The notes under the pieces were generated by a model, which searched no databases, was not told the origin of the DNA, and was given only the letters and a program-made list of their open reading frames with translations. The translations under genes were made by a program, and so were the position numbers. From positions 1-64,000 of the forward strand of contig NZ_AZRL01000004.1 in the NCBI RefSeq assembly GCF_002895525.1: a stretch of 64,000 nt of DNA, in the 5' to 3' direction. Source of the DNA: Petrotoga olearia DSM 13574 (lineage in GTDB: Bacteria; Thermotogota; Thermotogae; Petrotogales; Petrotogaceae). Each line of letters opens with the position of its first letter. Position 1 is the first letter of the stretch. Positions 1-8,497 of this stretch are shown piece by piece.

Positions 1-50
1 GCGGGGTGAAAGGGCGCTAAAACAAGTTTAAAAAATTTCTAAAAGCAATA
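1..50 (+). repeat. Dispersed repeat, copy 1 (upstream of aroA)
   Basis: This roughly 50 bp element begins GCGGGGTGAAAGGGCGCTA and ends near AATTTCTAAAAGCAATA. Related copies lie at 8433-8469 (plus strand, upstream of ackA) and 39424-39461 (minus strand, upstream of a chemoreceptor gene). All three point the same way relative to the next gene and stop shortly before its ribosome binding site. Codons CGG GGT GAA AGG GCG CTA AAA CAA GTT TAA (2-31) are also open, so a gene starting before the window may end inside the repeat, as the glycosyltransferase gene does in copy 3. Confidence 0.75.
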
Positions 51-63
51 AGAGGAGGAAAAG

Positions 64-1362
64 ATGAATTTTGAAGTAACTCCAACAGAAAATATAAATA
101 CAGAAATCACCTTACCTGGTGATAAATCAATATCTCATAGGGCACTCATAATTGGCTCCCTTGCAGAAGGCGAGACAAAAATACACAACTTTTTAAGCTC
201 TGAAGATACCTTAAGCACTTTAAATATATTAAATTCATTAGGCGCCAATATTAAACAAATTGACAAAAGTGAGATAATCATAGAAGGAAAAGGAAAGGAT
301 AATTTTGTTGAACCTTCGAACGTTCTAAATGCAAAAAACTCCGGCACAACCATGCGCTTAATGATGGGTGTATTATCGGCTCAAAATTTTTACAGTGTAA
401 TAACAGGAGACGACTCTTTGAGGGAAAGACCTATGAAAAGAGTCATAGATCCCTTAAGCAAAATGGGTGGGCGCTTTTATGCAAGGAAAAATGGTGAATT
501 TGCACCCATAACCATATTAGGAACGAAAGATATATCTCCCATAGTTTATAAAACGCCTGTTGCAAGTGCCCAAGTTAAATCTGCAATTTTGTTGGCTGGT
601 TTGTATGCAAAAGGAGAAACTAAAATAATAGAACCAGCCAAATCTCGTGATCATACTGAAAGAATGTTAAAATATTTTGGTGCCGATATCACTCAAAAAG
701 ATACAACCGTTGTTATCCAAGGTCTTACTAACAATCTCAAAGGTCGTGAGTTCTTTGTGCCAGGTGATATATCATCTGCATCTTTTTTTATAGTTGCAAC
801 CCTTATAACCAAAAACTCGACACTGTTAATAAAAAATGTGGGAATCAACCCAACCAGAACGGGCATATTATCCGTGTTAAAGATGATGGGAGCTGATATA
901 AAGATTATCAACGAGAAAACTTTAAACAATGAACCGGTTGGAGACTTACTCGTAAAAAGTAGTTCGTTAAAAGGTACTGAAATAAAAGGCGAGATGATTC
1001 CTTCTATTATCGATGAAATCCCTATATTGGCGATAGCTGCTACCCAAGCAAATGGTAAAACATCAATAAAAGATGCAAAAGAATTACGTTACAAAGAAAC
1101 AGACAGAATAAGGGCAATCACCAAAGAATTAAACAAACTGGGCATAGATGTCTTAGAAAAAGAGGACGGTTTTGATATAATTGGAAGTCAAAAAATACGA
1201 GGGAACTGTACTTGTGAAAGTTACAACGATCATAGAATAGCCATGTCGCTTGCTATAGCCGGTTTGATAGCAGATAATCCTATAGAAATTAATAACTTCG
1301 AGTGCGTGAATATATCTTTCCCTGAATTTACAGAGATTTATGAGAAAATAAGGAGCAAATGA
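64..1362 (+). CDS. aroA: 3-phosphoshikimate 1-carboxyvinyltransferase (EPSP synthase)
   Basis: This enzyme transfers the enolpyruvyl group of PEP to shikimate 3-phosphate, the sixth step of the chorismate pathway, in the cytoplasm. The 432-residue length is normal. Family motifs visible are LPGDKSISHRA at the N-terminus, NSGTTMRLM near residue 93, RERPMKRVIDPL near 121, the DEIPILAIAA segment near 316, LRYKETDRI near 343 and YNDHRIAMS near 395. The ATG follows an AGGAGG ribosome binding site. It is the first complete gene of an aro operon and overlaps aroE by four bases (ATGA). In Thermotoga maritima the gene upstream of aroA is tyrA, so the gene before the window may be tyrA; that is inference. 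Confidence 0.97.
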   Translation: MNFEVTPTENINTEITLPGDKSISHRALIIGSLAEGETKIHNFLSSEDTLSTLNILNSLGANIKQIDKSEIIIEGKGKDNFVEPSNVLNAKNSGTTMRLMMGVLSAQNFYSVITGDDSLRERPMKRVIDPLSKMGGRFYARKNGEFAPITILGTKDISPIVYKTPVASAQVKSAILLAGLYAKGETKIIEPAKSRDHTERMLKYFGADITQKDTTVVIQGLTNNLKGREFFVPGDISSASFFIVATLITKNSTLLIKNVGINPTRTGILSVLKMMGADIKIINEKTLNNEPVGDLLVKSSSLKGTEIKGEMIPSIIDEIPILAIAATQANGKTSIKDAKELRYKETDRIRAITKELNKLGIDVLEKEDGFDIIGSQKIRGNCTCESYNDHRIAMSLAIAGLIADNPIEINNFECVNISFPEFTEIYEKIRSK

Positions 1363-2147
1363 TGGAAAAATTTGGACTATTAGAATATCCTTACAAAGAA
1401 AGTTTATCAAAAAAGGTTTTTAACGAATATTTTAAAAAAGCAAATATCGATGCTGTATATGAAGATATAGTCATAGTACCTGATAACTTTGATGGTGAAA
1501 TAAACAAATATATTGAATCTTACGATGGACTCAATGTAACGGTTCCTTTCAAAGAAAAGGTGATTAAGCACGTCGAACCTGTGGAAGAAGCCCAAGAAAT
1601 AAATGCGGTTAACTGCATTTTCAACAATAAAGGCTACAACACTGATTGGAAGGGTTTTTATAACTCTTTAAAAACATCTGTTCTGCAAGAACCAATCCTA
1701 TTAGTTGGAGCGGGTGGTGCGAGTAAATCCATCATCTACGCTTTGTACAAAATGGGTATAAAAAAGTTGTTTCTTGTAAATCGAACGGTTGAAAAAGCAG
1801 AAAAATTAAGAAAGATTTTCATGTCAAAAATAGATATAAAAATTGAATCTTTTGACCACCTACGGAGCATAATCCATAGTTCTAAAACTTTCATAAATGC
1901 CACTTCTATTGGAATGTTCGGAGAATCATTTAATTTAGAAGTTAAAGATTTTACTAATCTATCTTTAATTTACGATATTGTTTACAATAATACCCCTCTC
2001 CAAAAGATTGCAAAAGAAAACAATATCAAATGCATAGATGGCCGAACCTTTTGGTACCACCAGGCGGTCGAAAATTTGAAGATATGGGATATTTATAAAC
2101 CAGAAACATTCGATGAAGCCTTCAAATCTTTTTCTAGAGGTGAATAA
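1359..2147 (+). CDS. aroE: Shikimate dehydrogenase
   Basis: Reduces 3-dehydroshikimate to shikimate with NADPH. The 262-residue protein has the two-domain family layout. The substrate-binding domain carries an SxS motif (ESLSKK near residue 15), the catalytic lysine in VTVPFKEK near 64 and the NTD motif near residue 97. The nucleotide-binding domain carries the glycine-rich loop LLVGAGGASKS near residue 118 and NRTVEKA, which fits NADP preference. The start overlaps the aroA stop as ATGA; the ATG three bases later would also serve. The SxS serines are kept although the usual HSxSP context around them is diverged. Confidence 0.93.
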   Translation: MMEKFGLLEYPYKESLSKKVFNEYFKKANIDAVYEDIVIVPDNFDGEINKYIESYDGLNVTVPFKEKVIKHVEPVEEAQEINAVNCIFNNKGYNTDWKGFYNSLKTSVLQEPILLVGAGGASKSIIYALYKMGIKKLFLVNRTVEKAEKLRKIFMSKIDIKIESFDHLRSIIHSSKTFINATSIGMFGESFNLEVKDFTNLSLIYDIVYNNTPLQKIAKENNIKCIDGRTFWYHQAVENLKIWDIYKPETFDEAFKSFSRGE

Positions 2148-2148
2148 A

Positions 2149-3255
2149 ATGCAAGTAAAAATAGCTGGAGATTCACATGGGCCACAGATGATTGGATTAA
2201 TAGAAGAAATACCAGCAGGGTTAAAAATAGATATAGAAAAAATAAATACAGACCTAAGAAGGAGACAATTGGGATACGGTCGTGGAAACAGGATGAAATT
2301 AGAAAAAGATGAAGTAACAATCGTTTCCGGATTATGGGAAGGAATAACTACCGGGGCTCCGTTGGTTTTAATTATAAACAACAAAGCAAAAAATCCTATC
2401 AAAGAAGAAAGACATGTTCCAAGACCTGGGCACGGGGATTATTCCTGCTGGTATAAATACAGATTAGATGATTTGAATATATATACTGAAAGGAACAGTG
2501 CGCGTTGGACAAGTGTACTAACTGCGATAGGGAGTGTTGCTAAACAATTTCTTGACAATTTTGACATAAAAACAATGAGTTTTGTAAAATCAATTGGAAA
2601 AGTTAGTGTCGAAGAAGAAAGGTTTGAAGATATCCAAAAAGATTTCAGCTACTACATCCAAAAAAGGAATGAATCAGAAGTTCAATGCCCTTTTGAAGAT
2701 ATTTCTATGAAAATGATAGAAGAAATTAAAGAAAATGCTTTAAAAAAAGCAACCACCTTGGGAGGTAGTGTAAAAACATTCGCCACAAATGTGAAATCGG
2801 GACTGGGAAGTTACGCCGATGTTTTAAACAGAGTTGATTCAAAAATAGGAAAATATTTTATGTCAATCCCTTCCGTGAAAGGGGTTTTTATAGGCAATGA
2901 AGATGTGAGTATACCTGGATCTGAATTCCAAGATCCTTTCAAAGTTGAAGATGGGGTTATACATAGAACAAAGAATTACGCAGGTGGCATAGAAGCGGGG
3001 ATAACAAATGGAGAAAACATAGTCGTTACTACGTACTTCAAACCTATTTCAACACTTGCAAGTCCTCTGCCTTCTGTGGACCTTAAAACCAAAGAATCAA
3101 AAGAAGCCCCTTACATAAGATCTGATTCTGTTATTATTCCTGCTGCGACTGTAATAACAGAATGCACTCTGGCTATTATATTGATGGAAGAAATTATTGA
3201 GGGATTTGGAAACGACAACATTGAACTTATAAAAGATAGATATTTCAAGAAATAA
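2149..3255 (+). CDS. aroC: Chorismate synthase
   Basis: Converts EPSP to chorismate using reduced FMN, the last step of the pathway. Motifs: GDSHGPQMIG at the N-terminus, RRRQLGYGRGNRM near residue 37, RPGHGDYS near 95 and RNSARWTSV near 118. An upstream in-frame ATG at 2113 lies inside aroE and is unlikely. The ATG at 2149 follows AGAGGTG and sits one base after the aroE stop, and from there the protein begins MQVKIAGDSHG as family members do, at about 368 residues. It is translationally packed between aroE and aroKB. Confidence 0.95.
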   Translation: MQVKIAGDSHGPQMIGLIEEIPAGLKIDIEKINTDLRRRQLGYGRGNRMKLEKDEVTIVSGLWEGITTGAPLVLIINNKAKNPIKEERHVPRPGHGDYSCWYKYRLDDLNIYTERNSARWTSVLTAIGSVAKQFLDNFDIKTMSFVKSIGKVSVEEERFEDIQKDFSYYIQKRNESEVQCPFEDISMKMIEEIKENALKKATTLGGSVKTFATNVKSGLGSYADVLNRVDSKIGKYFMSIPSVKGVFIGNEDVSIPGSEFQDPFKVEDGVIHRTKNYAGGIEAGITNGENIVVTTYFKPISTLASPLPSVDLKTKESKEAPYIRSDSVIIPAATVITECTLAIILMEEIIEGFGNDNIELIKDRYFKK

Positions 3256-3266
3256 GGTGATATCCG

Positions 3267-4754
3267 ATGAAAATCTTCTTGGTAGGAATGATGGGATCAG
3301 GTAAAACGACTCTCGCAAAAAAGATTTCAAAAGTACTTTCCATACCCCATATCGACATAGATGATGAAATTGAAAAAAATGAAAATCTTAAAATAAAAGA
3401 TATCTTTGAAAAATACGGCGAAGAATACTTCAGAGAATTGGAAAGTACTATCCTCGAAAAACTAGCTGAAAAAGCTCATTCCTTCGTTGTATCAACCGGA
3501 GGAGGAATAATCTTAAGCGCTAAAAATAGAGCTATATTGAAAAAAGAAAATGCCATATATCTGAAAGTAATTCCTGAAAAGCTTAAAGAGCGTGTAAGTG
3601 TAGAAAACAGACCCCTTCTGGCAAACAACAAAGAAAATATTATAAAGATCTACAAAGATAGAAAAGAATTGTATGAACAATTCAAAACGGTTGATATTAC
3701 AAATTTGACTGAATGGGAATCGGTGGCTAAAATCCTCTACCAATACGATATTAAAAACAATGCTGAAATTGATTCATCTTTCCAAAAAGTAGCGATAAAT
3801 GCAGGAAGTCTGAAGTTTCTCCCACCAGATTCAATAGTTTTTACCAGCGAAAAGGTCGACGAACTGTACGGAGAATACCTTCCAAAGAAAAAACTTGTCT
3901 TACCGAATGGAGAAAAAACAAAAGACATTTCTTTTGTAATAAAGGCTTACGAATATCTCCTTGAAAACAATGTTTCTAGAGACAATCTTCTTCTTGGGAT
4001 TGGTGGAGGAACTATAACCGATTTTACAGGTTTTGTCGGTTCTACTTACAAAAGAGGTATGAATTTTTCTTTTTACCCTACCACTCTTCTTTCTCAGATA
4101 GACGCTGCAATAGGCGGAAAAAATGGAATAGATTTCAAAAAATATAAAAATGTTGTTGGAACAATAAACCTACCCAAAGAAGTGGTAATAGACCCACTCT
4201 CTTTATTATCATTAGATGAGGAAACATTCACAGAAGGGTTAATCGAAGGTTATAAAATGGCATTGATCTCGGGGAGTGAATTTTATGAATTTTTTAAAGA
4301 GAATTTGCACGAAATACTTAATAGGAATCTAGATAAATTATCTTTTTTCATTAAAAGATCCATAGAGGAAAAACTCAAAATCGTTGAACAAGACTTCAAA
4401 GATACGGGGTTGAGAAGTTGTTTAAATCTTGGACACACTTTAGGCCACGCCTTTGAAGCTGCTACAGGAATCGCACATGGCTTATCCGTTGGATGGGGTT
4501 TGATCAAAGAAATAGAATTTTTTTACAAGAAAAAATATCTGCAAGAAAAAGACTATCTAGAAATTAAAGATACATTAGAAACTCTTGTCCCTCAAAAAGT
4601 TAGAAACATTCAAATAGAAGAAAGAGACATATATCATTATGTATCAAATGACAAAAAACTCGGGGCAAATCAAAAAATAAAGATGCCGATTTTAAAAGCT
4701 CCAGGCAATATTATAATAGAAGAAATTAAGCTAAAGGAAGGTGAAACCTTTTGA
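3267..4754 (+). CDS. aroKB: Bifunctional shikimate kinase / 3-dehydroquinate synthase
   Basis: One 495-residue polypeptide carries two shikimate pathway enzymes. Residues 1 to about 160 are shikimate kinase: P-loop GMMGSGKTT near residue 7, DIDDEIE, and a GGG motif near residue 80. Residues about 165 to 495 are 3-dehydroquinate synthase: GGGTITDFTGFVGSTYKRG near residue 247, PTTLLSQIDAAIGGKNG, and the metal-binding NLGHTLGHAFE near residue 388. The same fusion is known from Thermotoga maritima, so it supports a Thermotogota origin. Steps 2 and 5 of the pathway are therefore made in fixed stoichiometry. The stop overlaps the aroQ start. Confidence 0.95.
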   Translation: MKIFLVGMMGSGKTTLAKKISKVLSIPHIDIDDEIEKNENLKIKDIFEKYGEEYFRELESTILEKLAEKAHSFVVSTGGGIILSAKNRAILKKENAIYLKVIPEKLKERVSVENRPLLANNKENIIKIYKDRKELYEQFKTVDITNLTEWESVAKILYQYDIKNNAEIDSSFQKVAINAGSLKFLPPDSIVFTSEKVDELYGEYLPKKKLVLPNGEKTKDISFVIKAYEYLLENNVSRDNLLLGIGGGTITDFTGFVGSTYKRGMNFSFYPTTLLSQIDAAIGGKNGIDFKKYKNVVGTINLPKEVVIDPLSLLSLDEETFTEGLIEGYKMALISGSEFYEFFKENLHEILNRNLDKLSFFIKRSIEEKLKIVEQDFKDTGLRSCLNLGHTLGHAFEAATGIAHGLSVGWGLIKEIEFFYKKKYLQEKDYLEIKDTLETLVPQKVRNIQIEERDIYHYVSNDKKLGANQKIKMPILKAPGNIIIEEIKLKEGETF

Positions 4755-5179
4755 TTCTAATAATAAACGGTCCTAACTTGAATATGTTAGGCAAACGTCC
4801 TAAAGATATCTATGGTAACGAAACCTACGAAGATTTAAAAAACCAGATAAACCAATTTACACAAAATAATAGTATAGATGTGGAGTTTTTTCAATCCAAC
4901 TCTGAAGGCCAAATCATAGATAGAATTCAAAAATTGGATTTTGAAGCTTTAATAATCAATCCCGGTGCTTATACTCATTATTCTTATGCAATAAGAGATG
5001 CCTTAGAAATTGTAAATGCACCAAAAGTGGAGGTCCATCTTACAAATATCATGGCAAGGGAAAGTTTTAGACAAAATTCTGTTACTTCTTCCTCGTGTGA
5101 TGGGGTCATATCTGGATTAGGATTCTATGGATATATATTAGCTTTAGAATACCTAAAAGAAAAGTTGAAAAACAACTAA
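4751..5179 (+). CDS. aroQ: 3-dehydroquinate dehydratase, type II
   Basis: Dehydrates 3-dehydroquinate to 3-dehydroshikimate. The 142-residue length is typical for the dodecameric type II enzyme. Motifs are INGPNLNMLGKR at the N-terminus, the catalytic tyrosine region KDIYGN, QSNSEGQIIDRI near residue 54, INPGAYTHYSYAIRDAL near 79 and VEVHLTNIMARE near 101. The start is a TTG overlapping the TGA of aroKB, which indicates translational coupling. It completes the set for conversion of 3-dehydroquinate to chorismate in this operon. Confidence 0.95.
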   Translation: MILIINGPNLNMLGKRPKDIYGNETYEDLKNQINQFTQNNSIDVEFFQSNSEGQIIDRIQKLDFEALIINPGAYTHYSYAIRDALEIVNAPKVEVHLTNIMARESFRQNSVTSSSCDGVISGLGFYGYILALEYLKEKLKNN

Positions 5180-5203
5180 AAAATATACCTTAGGAGGAAA
5201 AAA

Positions 5204-5947
5204 GTGAAAGAAATAATATTAGGAATCGTACAAGGTCTAACGGAATTTCTTCCAGTATCCAGCTCTGGACATCTTGCAATATTTTCATCGTTCATGGACA
5301 TCGATACAAATGTACCGTATTTCGCTCTTCTTCATTTAGCCACCTTCTTTGCCGTATTAGTCTTCGTTCGGAAAGAAGTTGTCAATTTGGTCATAGGACT
5401 TTTTAAGTTGGAAAAAGAATCACTCTCTTTATTCCTTAAATTAATCATTTCTTCGATTCCAGCTGCTATTATAGGTTTTACTTTGGAAGCCTCGATCGAA
5501 TCAGCCTTTTCTTCTCTTAATTTGATAGGGATTTTTTTAATAGTGACGGCCATCTTTTTATTAATTTCTGACACACTAAAAGGTAAAAAGAGTTTAACAC
5601 AGATAACCTATGTTGATGCCTTGATTATAGGTCTCATGCAAGCCCTTGCAATATTTCCAGGGATATCTAGAAGCGGTGCAACGTTGTTCGGTGCTCTTTT
5701 AATGAAAACAAAAAGGGAAGATGCCCTAAAATATTCCTTTTTGATGAGCCTTCCTGTAACCTTTGGGGCAGGTATTTTTGAAATAAATAAGGTTACTTTT
5801 TCTCCTTGGGTAATTTTAGGAGGATTGTTTGCCTTCGTGTTTGGTTTGCTTGGACTGTATCTACTGAAAAAAACGGTATTAGTTGGAAAACTGAGATATT
5901 TTTCATATTACTGTTTTGCTATAGGACTCATAGCCATTATTATTTAG
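5204..5947 (+). CDS. uppP: Undecaprenyl-diphosphate phosphatase
   Basis: Integral membrane phosphatase that recycles the undecaprenyl carrier used in peptidoglycan and surface polysaccharide synthesis. It has 247 residues and several hydrophobic segments. Both active-site signatures are present: QGLTEFLPVSSSGHL near residue 9 and FPGISRSGATLFGALL near 151. The GTG start follows TTAGGAGGAAAA. It lies 24 bases after aroQ with no terminator between them, so it probably shares the aro transcript, but it has no role in that pathway. Confidence 0.94.
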   Translation: MKEIILGIVQGLTEFLPVSSSGHLAIFSSFMDIDTNVPYFALLHLATFFAVLVFVRKEVVNLVIGLFKLEKESLSLFLKLIISSIPAAIIGFTLEASIESAFSSLNLIGIFLIVTAIFLLISDTLKGKKSLTQITYVDALIIGLMQALAIFPGISRSGATLFGALLMKTKREDALKYSFLMSLPVTFGAGIFEINKVTFSPWVILGGLFAFVFGLLGLYLLKKTVLVGKLRYFSYYCFAIGLIAIII

Positions 5948-5981
5948 TAGTAAATACTCTGTTCATTTAATCTTTTAAAAT

Positions 5982-5993
5982 ATTTGGTATAAT
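5982..5993 (+). promoter_or_regulatory. Extended -10 promoter upstream of the NiaR-like gene
   Basis: A TGG TATAAT sequence (-10 hexamer at 5988-5993) lies about 40 bases before the start of the repressor gene. The TGN extension is an extended -10 element. No good -35 is visible at 17 bases; only an AT-rich ATTTAA stretch lies there. Confidence 0.55.
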
Positions 5994-6035
5994 ATTTTAT
6001 AAGAACCTCAAATAAAGTAGCAGGGAGTTTCTGAT

Positions 6036-6536
6036 TTGAAAAAACAAGAAAGGCTGAAAAAAATACTTAATATTCTTTCTTCAAGTAAATATTCAATACC
6101 AGGCCAACAGCTTGCTGAAAGATTTGGTGTAACAAGACAAGTAATAGTAAAAGATATTGCAATCTTGAAAGCCCAAGGTTATGATATACAATCTTCTCCG
6201 AAAGGTTATTCGATGAATAAGAACAATAGGTTGATTAAACTGATTGCTGTTAAACACACCACGGAACAAATCGAAGATGAGTTAAAGACCATTGTAAACT
6301 GTGGTGGCAGGATAATTGATGTTTCTGTAGAGCATCCTGTATACGGAGAATTAACTGGTAAAATTGATGTAGATACCATCGAAGAAGTAGAAAACTTTAT
6401 AGCAAAATTAAAGACTTCTAAACCGTTATCAATAATAAACAATGGTATCCATCTACACAGGATTGAAGTAGAAAACGAAGAGCAATTTAATTGCATAAAA
6501 AGAGAATTAAAAAGGCGAAAAATTTTGTTAGACTAA
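6036..6536 (+). CDS. niaR: NiaR-like transcriptional repressor (HTH_11 plus 3H domain)
   Basis: The 166-residue protein has an N-terminal winged helix (residues about 5-55; QQLAERFGVTRQVIVKDI is the recognition region). It is followed by a 3H-type domain named for three conserved histidines, here AVKHTTEQIE, VEHPVYGEL and GIHLHRIE. In Bacillus and Thermotoga this family binds nicotinic acid and represses NAD synthesis or niacin uptake genes. No NAD biosynthesis gene is in the window, so its targets lie elsewhere. The TTG start follows AGGGAGTTT. The assignment to NiaR rests on the domain combination. Confidence 0.85.
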   Translation: MKKQERLKKILNILSSSKYSIPGQQLAERFGVTRQVIVKDIAILKAQGYDIQSSPKGYSMNKNNRLIKLIAVKHTTEQIEDELKTIVNCGGRIIDVSVEHPVYGELTGKIDVDTIEEVENFIAKLKTSKPLSIINNGIHLHRIEVENEEQFNCIKRELKRRKILLD

Positions 6537-6592
6537 GTAATTTTTAGAGATTCAAAAGAATGCAACAACCTAAAATTTAGGGGGTGAAAAAA

Positions 6593-7285
6593 ATGAAAAA
6601 AAGTATTTTGTTGACTCTCATTACCCTACTGTTTTCATTTAGCCTATTTGCGGCTGTTGAAGATACCGTTAAAGAAGCACGCTTGGCTATAGAGGAGTTA
6701 TTATCAAAACCAGATAGTGGCACTTTTATTCAACTAGTAGAAATGGCAGAAGGTATTGTAATATTTCCCACATTTTATAAATTAGGCTATATCATCGGCG
6801 GCCAGTATGGTGAGGGTATTGTATTAAGAAAAGATAGCGAGACCGGTAAATGGTATGGTCCATCATTTGTAAATATATATGGTTTAAGCTGGGGAGCACA
6901 AATAGGAGTACAATCCGCGGGATTAATTTTAGTTGTAATCAATGAAAAAGGGATGGAAGGGTTTATGGATAACAATTTTACCTTAGGAGGTTCTATTGGT
7001 ATTTCCGCTGGACCGTTGGGTAGACAACTTTCTGCAGATATAGATTATAAATTACAAGCATCCATATATTCTTATTCTATCGCAAAGGGATTCTACGCTG
7101 GAGTTTCTGTTGAAGGGGCTTATACCAGAGCGGATAATAATTCCAATGAGGCTTATTATGGGAAACCTCTTTCCCCTAAACAAATTTTAAATGAAAAAGA
7201 AGTTGATAACGAAGCAAAACAGATAGTAGAACTATTAGAAAAAGCTGTATTAGAAAGACAATTAAAAGAAAAAGAAACAACTTAA
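6593..7285 (+). CDS. Secreted SYLF/Ysc84 domain (lipid-binding-like) protein
   Basis: About 230 residues with a clear N-terminal signal peptide (MKKSILLTLITLLFSFSLFA, cleavage likely after FAA). The mature part resembles the SYLF (DUF500/Ysc84) fold, known in eukaryotes for phosphoinositide binding and common in bacteria without a settled function. Recognisable segments are EGIVIFPTFYKLGYIIGGQY, GAQIGVQSAGLILVV and GGSIGISAGPLGRQ. A GTG at 6584 is in frame but falls inside the ribosome binding site TTAGGGGGTGA, so the ATG at 6593 is preferred. It ends in a charged tail rich in Lys and Glu. It is likely exported to the periplasm or toga space. Confidence 0.75.
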   Translation: MKKSILLTLITLLFSFSLFAAVEDTVKEARLAIEELLSKPDSGTFIQLVEMAEGIVIFPTFYKLGYIIGGQYGEGIVLRKDSETGKWYGPSFVNIYGLSWGAQIGVQSAGLILVVINEKGMEGFMDNNFTLGGSIGISAGPLGRQLSADIDYKLQASIYSYSIAKGFYAGVSVEGAYTRADNNSNEAYYGKPLSPKQILNEKEVDNEAKQIVELLEKAVLERQLKEKETT

Positions 7286-7324
7286 TAGCCATTAAAATTT
7301 CAATAAAAAGGAGGAAACAAAAGT

Positions 7325-8263
7325 ATGCCTTATGTAAACACAAAGGATATTTTAGAAAAAGCAAATAAAGAGTACTATGCTGTCGCAGCATTTAACATTA
7401 ACAATCTCGAGTTTCTTCAAGCAATTGTGGAAGGAGGAATAGAGAAAAAATCGCCCCTGATAATCGAAACAAGTGAAGGTGCAATGAAGTATGCTGGCAT
7501 GGGGGATCCTTTGAGAGGAGCCAGTCTGTTTGTTAAGATGGTTAGAGAGTTTGCAGATTCCTTAGATATACCAATTGCTCTGCACTTAGACCATGGTAAG
7601 AATTTTAAATATATAATATCTGCAATAAAAGCTGGTTATTCATCTGTAATGATAGATGCATCTGATAAACCGTTGGAAGAAAATATAAAAGCTACGAAAG
7701 ATATTGTTAGAATAGCCCATGCAGCAGGTGTTTCAGTAGAAGCAGAATTAGGAAAGTTAGCTGGGATCGAAGATAACGTTTCATCAGAAGAATCTGTTCT
7801 TGTTAATCCAGATGAAGCAAAATACTTTGTCGAGCAAACTCAAGTTGATTTTCTTGCTCCAGCTATTGGCACTTCCCATGGGGCATTTAAGTTTAAAGGC
7901 GAAGCCAAATTAGACTATGATAGATTGAAAAAAGTTAAAGAATTGACAAATATGCCTTTGGTACTTCACGGTGCTTCAAGTGTTGTACAAGAAATGGTTG
8001 AAATAGCTGAAAATTATGGAGCTGATTTTGGAGGGTCAAAAGGGGTCCCCTCAGATATTTTAAAAGAAACTGTACAATTAGGTATAAATAAAGTAAATAC
8101 TGATACTGACCTTAGAATGGCTTTCATTGCTGGATTAAGAGAATTCTTGCATAACAATTCAAAAGAGTTTGATCCTAGAAAATACATGGAAACGGCAAAA
8201 GAATACGTAAAAAAGGTAGTTTCAGATAGATTGGAACTTTTAGGTTCCGCTAATAAAGCTTAA
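7325..8263 (+). CDS. fba: Fructose-bisphosphate aldolase, class II
   Basis: Zinc-dependent cleavage of fructose 1,6-bisphosphate to DHAP and glyceraldehyde 3-phosphate in glycolysis. The 312-residue length is normal. Motifs: AVAAFNINNLE near residue 20, the metal-binding LHLDHGKNF near 80, MIDASDKPLEENI near 106, VEAELGKLAGIED near 139, APAIGTSHGAFKF near 178 and LVLHGASSV near 210. The ATG follows AGGAGG. It stands alone, with a strong terminator directly after the stop. Confidence 0.96.
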   Translation: MPYVNTKDILEKANKEYYAVAAFNINNLEFLQAIVEGGIEKKSPLIIETSEGAMKYAGMGDPLRGASLFVKMVREFADSLDIPIALHLDHGKNFKYIISAIKAGYSSVMIDASDKPLEENIKATKDIVRIAHAAGVSVEAELGKLAGIEDNVSSEESVLVNPDEAKYFVEQTQVDFLAPAIGTSHGAFKFKGEAKLDYDRLKKVKELTNMPLVLHGASSVVQEMVEIAENYGADFGGSKGVPSDILKETVQLGINKVNTDTDLRMAFIAGLREFLHNNSKEFDPRKYMETAKEYVKKVVSDRLELLGSANKA

Positions 8264-8266
8264 CTC

Positions 8267-8302
8267 AAAGTACAGCCATGGCTCCCATGGTTGTACTTTT
8301 TT
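8267..8302 (+). terminator. Intrinsic terminator of fba
   Basis: A 15 bp stem (8267-8281 with 8285-8299, including one G-U pair) closes on a CTC loop and runs into T residues. It begins three bases after the fba stop codon. Confidence 0.9.
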
Positions 8303-8349
8303 AATTTTAACTAATGTAGAGATACACAGGTCCAATTATGGGTGGGGAG

Positions 8350-8415
8350 CGTTTGCTGCAGTGTGCAAACAATGTTTTTAAATGATTTTGACCTTGATTT
8401 GGGGTTTTTAAAGGG
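8350..8415 (+). repeat. Dispersed repeat shared with the cysC-sat intergenic region
   Basis: The stretch GTTTGCTGCAGTGTGCAAAC through GGGTTTTTAAAGGGA matches 51157-51221 with scattered substitutions, about 85 percent by eye. It is followed by AAGGG...CCCTTAACG, which resembles the hairpin unit at 51341-51360, and then by the other repeat family at 8433. This intergenic space is therefore a mosaic of two repeat families. No open reading frame is preserved between the copies. Confidence 0.7.
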
Positions 8416-8432
8416 ACCCCCCCTTAACGTTC

Positions 8433-8469
8433 GGCGCTAAAACAAGTTTTAGAGAACCTAAAGGCAGTA
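8433..8469 (+). repeat. Dispersed repeat, copy 2 (upstream of ackA)
   Basis: GGCGCTAAAACAAGTTTTAG through CCTAAAGGCAGTA corresponds to positions 13-50 of copy 1. It ends about 15 bases before the AGGAGG ribosome binding site of ackA, the same placement as at aroA. Confidence 0.7.
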
Positions 8470-8497
8470 CCAGAAAATATTAATAGGAGGATTTCAA

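Noticed and set aside
2113-2148. An earlier ATG for aroC giving twelve extra residues.
   Set aside because: It lies inside aroE, has no ribosome binding site, and the extension is absent from the family; the ATG at 2149 matches both signals.
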